Program-made: the position numbers and the translations under genes | Notes under the pieces: model-generated | Database searches by the model: none | What the model saw: the letters and a program-made list of their open reading frames with translations, nothing else | Told to the model about the DNA's origin: nothing | Shown: positions 58,048 to 64,000 of the stretch, in pieces | How positions within the stretch are numbered: position 1 is the stretch's first letter | How the letters are laid out: each line of letters begins with the position of its first letter | From: Crossaster papposus | Taxonomy: Eukaryota; Echinodermata; Asteroidea; Velatida; Solasteridae | Direction: 5' to 3' | Assembly: GCA_037893245.1 (NCBI GenBank) | Contig: JBAIAA010000101.1 | Coordinates: 1,240,001-1,304,000 of the forward strand | DNA: 64,000 bases

Positions 58048-59246
58048 AAAAATAAAAAAAAATATAAATAAAATTAAAAAATGTGTTTCATTGAGTCAAC
58101 GTGCTAGCATTTCGTCGTAACTCATAGTAGTAATCGTCACAACGATTGCTTTCGTGTTGGTGAGAGTAAATGGTTTCATAACTTCGTTTAGATTTTTTGT
58201 ATGGATGTAAAGTAGTTGGCCTTGATAACCGTAAAGATATAAATATCACTTTTAATTGTAAAGAGATGGATACATGTCAGTGAGCTGTTACTATGCTTGG
58301 CTCCTGAAACCGGAAACTCTCCACGGAAACCTGTTAAAGTAATTGTTTCAATTGTGTTCCGTTCAATTCGAAAAAAACCCACATTTGTTCAAATTCGTGC
58401 GAATTTGCTTTTGGTTCCTGTGTTGGGTTTAAGTATAGCAAGAAAAAAATGAATATCTGTGTCACGTTGACCTTCGTGCCTTTGTGTATTCTCTTGAAGG
58501 AATACAAACATTTATTTATTCCTCCATAGTGTGCTCAAGGTTAACGAGTATTCGCTATCAAAAGGCTCCGTAACCATTTTTTTTTTCGTTTTGTTTTTCT
58601 TCTTTAAATCCAGGTTCAGAGTACAATTCCGACTTTACAACATCAAATGTCAGACGAAACTTCGGCTCTTTTGTTTTCAAAGCCCGTATTGTGAATTTTG
58701 TTTCGCCTCGGGCAACTGTGGTTTTACTTTGAATTTAGCTTCAGCGTTACTTTTGGTATTTGAATTGAACCAGACTGATGACGTACATACGCTGCAGTTT
58801 GGGACAAAATAGTAGCTGGGTATTGTAAGCGAAGGTGGCATTACATCACGTGGAAAATGGAGGAGAAAATGTGCAAATAAATTATGTACGGATTTTGTTT
58901 GTGGGGATGGGGAGGCTCTTTGAACCAACTAATAAGAATCTTGCTTGAGACTCACAAGGGGCGAGGCTTAGATAGATGGGCGGTTTTCAGTCCCTGGACC
59001 TATGGGAAGAATACTAATGTGAATACCGTTAAATGTAATGTAATAGAGGGTTTTCCATAACTTTGGTTCGTCGCCGTCTTTGGGAAATTCTGGCACAGTA
59101 CGGATCCGTGGTCTGCATCTGGTTAACCATGTCTTCCAAAGTTTGGAGTATCATAATACATTCTTTTTCTTTTTCTTGAACTTGGTTAGCGACTTGTAAA
59201 TGGTTGTAGAACTGAAGGGAGGAAGTATAGTGATGAAGTAACTATG
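58048..59246. other. No recognised gene
   Basis: Short open frames on both strands (58531-58812, 58677-58928) overlap and have no known domain. Confidence 0.4.
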
Positions 59247-59512
59247 GTGGCCCTGGAGGGACATAAACGGTCGTGAATGTTTTTGCGACTAGTCGTGAAT
59301 ACTTCACGATTGGTTGTGGATATTTTTGCGACTAGTCGTGAATACTTCACGATTGGTTGTGGATATTTTTGCGACTAGTCGTGAATACTTCACGATTGTC
59401 GTGAATACTTCACGACTGGTCGTGGATATTTTTGCGACTATTCGCAAATAAATTCATGACCAGTCGTGAATTTTTTTACGACCAGTCGTGAATTTTGTCG
59501 CGAATATTTTTT
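59247..59512. repeat. 43-bp palindromic tandem repeat
   Basis: About three units of GCGACTAGTCGTGAATACTT plus CACGATTGGTTGTGGATATT plus TTT, followed by inverted variants (TTCATGACCAGTCGTGAAT). It begins GGTGGCCCTGGAGGGAC, close to the GGTGGCCCCGAAGGGAC that starts the 13.2-kb palindrome. Confidence 0.82.
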
Positions 59513-60570
59513 CAGTAGCTTGGGTGGTATTCACTAATATGCCCGTCGCGTGTCTCACTTCTCCAAATGCACTATAGCATGTTTTTTGTCGGTTTTTGTT
59601 TTTCGTTTTTTTCTTTCGTTTTTGGCTTGTTGCATAGATGTTCTATAATATGGTCACTGAAAAAGGCCAGATGTACATGTAGGTATGCAGAGAGTCTTCA
59701 CGTCTAGTCTCCGTCCAACCCTGTGCCTCGTGGTTCGCGTCGCTACCGTGGGGTGCGTGATGTCACGTATATATTTTCACCTAGCATTAACCTATTCATA
59801 TCAAAACAAAAAAAGGCACAACTACCCAGCATGATCACAACGGATAAGGCATCATTTTATAAACACCAAAAGGTAGGGTTCAGAACGCTATTAAACAGGT
59901 GACGCAGCAATTGCCTTAAATGCACAAATCGTTGGTATATATCGTATACACACAAACGGAAAGGACGAGTTATTGCCCAGTGCATGTGTAACTTTCATTC
60001 ATCCGATGATAATCGGAAATAAGGCTGTGGCCTCCCACTATCGGGTGGAAGTACAATATAATGATATCCACTTGTACACTCATTTGCACTTATTTTAATC
60101 CTTGTGGAGACATTGCTTTGTTCTCTTGTAGAAAATAGTTATCGACAATTGTTTTTCAAAATGCTCCTATTTCAACCACAATTAATTCCCTGGGTTGAAA
60201 TTTTGACCTAATATACCCTATACCCTAACCCTAACGATAACTCTAGTTTTTGAGTAATTTTAAGTCAACCCGTGTATCTATTTCGTGAAAATCCTTGTGG
60301 AGACCTTTACACCTATATAAATTACCCTGTAAAGACGTATTAATTCACATTGTGTTCACGTATCCATGGGGTACCGTACTTCTTACATGCATGTGTTATT
60401 ATTAGGTGTTGCCTCATGGGTTGTCATTGTGAGAACTTTAGGCGCTTCTTCCATATGCAGTCAACTTGTTCGTGAATAATGTTGAGAGTACAGATTTGTA
60501 AATAGGGCAGAACTTCAACTTTGAACGTTTGTTTGAGAGCGACACCATTATTTTCGTCTATGACTGTTAT
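59513..60570. other. No recognised gene; CCTAACCC remnant
   Basis: A short telomere-like CCCTATACCCTAACCCTAAC at about 60220-60236 sits between two GTGGAGAC motifs, as in the GGGGACA repeats, and is likely a decayed member of that repeat. Confidence 0.45.
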
Positions 60571-60948
60571 TATCTCTAAATATAAAAGAGTGACTAGCAC
60601 AGTCTCAACAAGATTGAATCTCTTATAAAACCACTCGAAAAAGAGGGAAGTGGAGTTTTTCAGAGTGAAAGTAACTCCAATAGGTGTGAAAATCACTATA
60701 AAAGAGTAAAGGTTCACTCTTTGTATAGGAGTCGTAATAATGAACGACAGCTCATTTTTGTTAGTAGTCCTTCATTATGGCTCCTTGAAAGAGTAACAAT
60801 TTACCCTTTTGGAGTGGTTTTCACTCTTTTTTGAGTTGCTGTCAGTCTGAAAAAAATTCTTTTGACTCCTTTTCGAGTGGTTTTATATGATATTATTTTA
60901 TTGAGAGTGAGCTAGTCACTGTTTTACATTAAGAGAGTAGAACTTTTG
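60571..60948. mobile_element. Imperfect TIR element
   Basis: Outer parts TCTCTAAATATAAAAGAGTG then ACTAGC return inverted as GCTAGTCACTGTTTTACATT then AAGAGAG. Inner parts ATAAAACCACTCGAAAAAGA return as CCTTTTCGAGTGGTTTTAT. About 375 bp in all, no coding capacity. Confidence 0.65.
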
Positions 60949-61694
60949 ACTAAAACAATCTTTGATAGCCAGAAAGTGTTTTTTTCTTTCCAATTTTCAA
61001 ACAGTCATGTTGCACTGGCATGCCCTTTTCGTTAGAAGTCCGAATGTTCAAATGGCTACAAAAACGATAGCGTAGGTGCGTAATTTAGAGCTTTCCAGAT
61101 CCACTATATACGCGCTTGTGGTAGACTCGAAAAGACAAACTGGAGCGAACTTCCCAAATTGTGTAAACAATGTGGACCGAATTCTTGGAGTTTGCACGGT
61201 GCACCTTAACGCTCCTATTTTGTTTTACAGGAAACGCAAGGATTGGATCTAGGGACAGAGGAAAAAACATCGTGGGCGAAGATTTCGAGAGGTGGTGATA
61301 GGTCAGATCTCATCCAGACAGCATCATCTGTATCAACCCATCTTCTTGCTCTGTGTTGACCAGAGCAACGTTGCATTATGGTGTAGTGATTTGCAGCCTG
61401 GAATTCTTGAAGCCTTAGCAGTATGGGAGCTCACAAGCATATCAAATTACTTCAAATCTTTTAAATTATCCGTAAACAAACATTCTTTATTATTGACAAC
61501 AAACCCTGCCAGAGATGCGAATCTAGAAGGTTATCTAGTACGGTATAGCTCATAACAAGGAAAGAAATAATAAAATGCATTTCTTTTCGTCGTCATAAAA
61601 GACTTTTGTTTGAATAAAGGTAAGAATGCAGTTAATTTACTCGTGTTTCTGTAGTGAATATGATTAAATATCAAACATCCATTTGCGTCGTCAT
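60949..61694. other. No recognised gene
   Basis: Short open frames only. Confidence 0.4.
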
Positions 61695-61698
61695 TTAA

Positions 61699-62082
61699 AG
61701 GTAGTAGGCTATACACCATTTGCAGATATCGAAAATATTTACTACCGAATTATTAGGAAATATCTTACTCATTTGAAAGTAAATAATGATTCTTGGCATC
61801 CAGCAAAATTATTGCGCTAGATATCCTGTAATTATTCCGAAAAATTAAATTTTATAATAAAAAATTCGCGATCGCCGGACGGCGATCGCGAAAAAACAAA
61901 GATAACACAAGAATAACTGCTCGACGCCGGTTGAAAAAAACCGCTGTTTTTCGTGCTTTTCTCGGCATCCATGATTTTAAAACTTTGGACAGCTCAGTTA
62001 AACGATGTATACTATAAAATACAACCCCCCAAATCTACTAATTCATGATAATTCAAGCAATTACCAATGGTGTATCCTACCT
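61699..62082. mobile_element. TTAA-A MITE, near-intact
   Basis: 384 bp between TTAA at 61695-61698 and 62083-62086. The central hairpin TTCGCGATCGCC...GGCGATCGCGAA is perfect. A good reference copy for the family. Confidence 0.92.
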
Positions 62083-62086
62083 TTAA

Positions 62087-62770
62087 TAACCGAATCTATG
62101 GTTTAACGGTTACATAACAGTTCATCTATAGCACAGGCAACCATCAACTTTCTTTGTTAAAGACTACGGAAAGTGTCCAAAGTACAAACCCATTCAAATG
62201 GCTATTTTTCTTCATTTTTATGCCAAGTCATTTCAGAATGTGATTTCAGTCATAGCGCAGAATTATTCAACATGCTTAGCCCCCATGCTGGGTTCGTCGG
62301 TATTTAGTTTGAATTTTTGGGGCTTGGAGATGGAGGAAATGGTTGCATCCGTTCTTTCTATGTACGTCAGGGGTTGGGCTTGCAAAATGAATCCTCACTC
62401 GTTTTATCTGTATACGAAATCAGACTGTGAGAAATATTGACATGGGGGGGGGGGTCAAATAATTCAGCAATAGTTTTCAAAGTTTTCAAAGTTTTCCAAC
62501 AATACGATATAAGTACTTCATTTGGTAGCAGTGCGAATATTATTAATATCGTTCGGTTGATAGGCTTAGGCATGTTAAATTATACGAGGCGTATGAAAAA
62601 CAAAACGATATTGTTAGGGAGGGTCGAATTGTAAATAGGAGATCCAGTTTTTAGTGTATAGGTTTACAGAGACACACTTGAACGTTTCTTATTCAGCCAT
62701 TTTTAAAAGAAATGTTTAAATAAATACACTTCTTTCATTTTACCCTATATCAAAAATTACACAATTAGTG
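62087..62770. other. No recognised gene
   Basis: A G run lies at 62443-62453. Overlapping short frames on both strands have no known domain. Confidence 0.4.
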
Positions 62771-62961
62771 TGTATAGAAACACCTTCAATCGTGGACGGG
62801 GCATTGTCCGACCGTTATCCCTCTTTTGTTTGTACACTAACGTTTTCGCAAGACCTCCATTTTGAAATCGATTTGAAATCGTGGACATTCTGTCAATCGT
62901 GGACCCATTGTTTTCCCCCAAGTTCTTGTGTCCGACGTCTACGATGGAAGGTGTTTACACA
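62771..62961. mobile_element. MITE, copy 2 of the 23373 family
   Basis: About 190 bp. Inverted ends AAACACCTTCAATCGTGGAC / GTCTACGATGGAAGGTGTTT. Shares GGGCATTGTCCGACCGT and GAATCGTGGAC-type motifs with 23373-23550. Confidence 0.78.
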
Positions 62962-63243
62962 CGCACAAACTTAAATGGCAAGGGTAAGCAATAGACCTTC
63001 GGCCCCCTAAAAGATCGTGCCGGAGTTTCGTAATCTACACGGATAAGAGCAGTCTCGGTCTATTTGCCGAGTCTGAAAAATAGCATTCTTTCGCCGATAA
63101 AATAGAAAAGGTTATATTAGCAGTCAGTGGCAACTGGAGGAGTTTGTCTTGACAAATAAACCGGGTCCCTCATATTTACTCGCCACTCGTTCGTTAGAAA
63201 CCAGGGAAGCTGTTGCCGCGCAGCCAGCTCTCGGATCTCATGT

Positions 63244-63440
63244 TGACGTCACGGATTCCCTGCACTACGTAATATCGCGCCTTCAAATTTGCCCCTTCCA
63301 ATATAACAATTGCCGTAGAGAACTTAGAAGTGATAACATCAAATTCCAAAGTGCACGTTGTGAATTCGGTTTGGGACGTTAAAGGTCGCATCCATTTACG
63401 TAGTTGTTTGAAGGTCACGTGACAAACTTTGGGCCAATCA
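63244..63440. promoter_or_regulatory. Promoter-like motif cluster
   Basis: Contains a CRE octamer TGACGTCA (63244-63251), the palindrome GTCACGTGAC (63414-63423, an E box of the MITF/TFEB/USF type) and CCAAT (63434-63438). GC content is higher here than in surrounding sequence. It could serve a gene beyond the right edge; no exon is identified in the window. Confidence 0.45.
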
Positions 63441-64000
63441 GAACCCCGAAGCCCTTAAACGGTCTCGACATTGGAGTCCCACTTTTCGGTAGCCGCTCCA
63501 AGCAGTTGTGGTTTTGTTTCCCTACTTTTGTTTTTACTTATCAACATCATTGCTCAGGTTATTGATGAAAGTTTTAAGGTTTTTGTCTTCGACCTTTCTT
63601 CGGTGTCAGCTTTAAGCTGACAGAGTCAGTTTTTATCATTTTGAGACATAACGGTTTCAACTGTTGATGACTTGGCAAAGAAAAGTACATCGGAAAGGTA
63701 ACTTTCCTCTTTGTTTTTTTGTTAACACATTGAGAATAAATTGTAGTAATATTATTTATTGCCGTGAAGAAAAGAGCAAGGTGCGAAGCAGGGACACGGC
63801 CGAGACAGGCGTAGGTGGAGCATGACGACAAAATACACCACAAGCGCTGCGGTCCCTGGTGTAAACCTATCCTGACTAAGAAAGAGTGAAAAATAGCCAA
63901 AATGTTACGCGGAAATAACATAACAAAGTACAAACACAGGTGGAAGTGATCTGATGTTGATCACCGCGTGCACCGGAATCATGATGCCATTTCCCGTAGT
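63441..64000. other. No recognised gene
   Basis: The 119-codon minus-strand frame (63574-63933) has no recognised domain. The region may hold 5' UTR of an off-window gene if the motif cluster is a promoter. Confidence 0.35.

Noticed and set aside
60220..60236. Interstitial telomere sequence
   Set aside because: Only two CCCTAA-like units; similar words occur inside the GGGGACA dispersed repeat, so this is probably part of it.

Overview
This window is eukaryotic nuclear DNA. It is AT-rich, intron-containing and crowded with transposable-element relics, with one confidently recognised protein gene. The repeats (TIR elements of the kind I associate with echinoderms, tRNA-derived SINEs ending in AAGCGCTATATAA plus ATT repeats, and a large foldback element resembling sea urchin TU elements) together with the predicted protein suggest a marine deuterostome, most likely an echinoderm and possibly a sea star. 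The species assignment is inference.

The gene is a Krüppel-like factor of the KLF5 type on the minus strand. It has three coding exons: 56197-56051, 55463-54680 and 49300-49029. The splice sites are consensus, the frame is continuous, and the predicted protein is 400 aa with three C-terminal C2H2 fingers, a PPPPPY motif, a TPPxS phosphodegron-like motif and KxE sumoylation-like motifs. Its upstream region carries two full CRE octamers and CCAAT boxes. A second promoter-like cluster (CRE, GTCACGTGAC, CCAAT) lies at 63244-63440, near the right edge. A decayed THAP-domain sequence lies at 829-1040.

Most of the rest is mobile DNA. About twenty copies or fragments of a TTAA-flanked TIR family (here TTAA-A, ends AGGTAGGATACACC, about 340-390 bp) are scattered from 9.6 kb to 62 kb, several nested inside one another. 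A second TTAA family (TTAA-P, ends CCAGTTCGCGCC) has four copies. Others include a pogo/mariner-like element with a TA duplication, a hAT-like element with an 8-bp duplication, a TAA-flanked element, several long-TIR elements, SINEs, and an LTR end joined to a tRNA-Leu-type primer-binding site.

The most striking structure is at 39335-44005. It is a 4.67-kb foldback element bounded by perfect 8-bp target duplications (ATGGAGGT), with identical 34-bp ends, and arms made largely of 21-bp tandem repeats that stay open as heptapeptide-repeat reading frames. Other tandem arrays are a 40-bp minisatellite (28.03 kb), a 9-bp CCCTTTCCA array (35.2 kb) and palindromic CGTGAATA arrays (13.2 and 59.3 kb). 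Long stretches between these show no recognisable genes.
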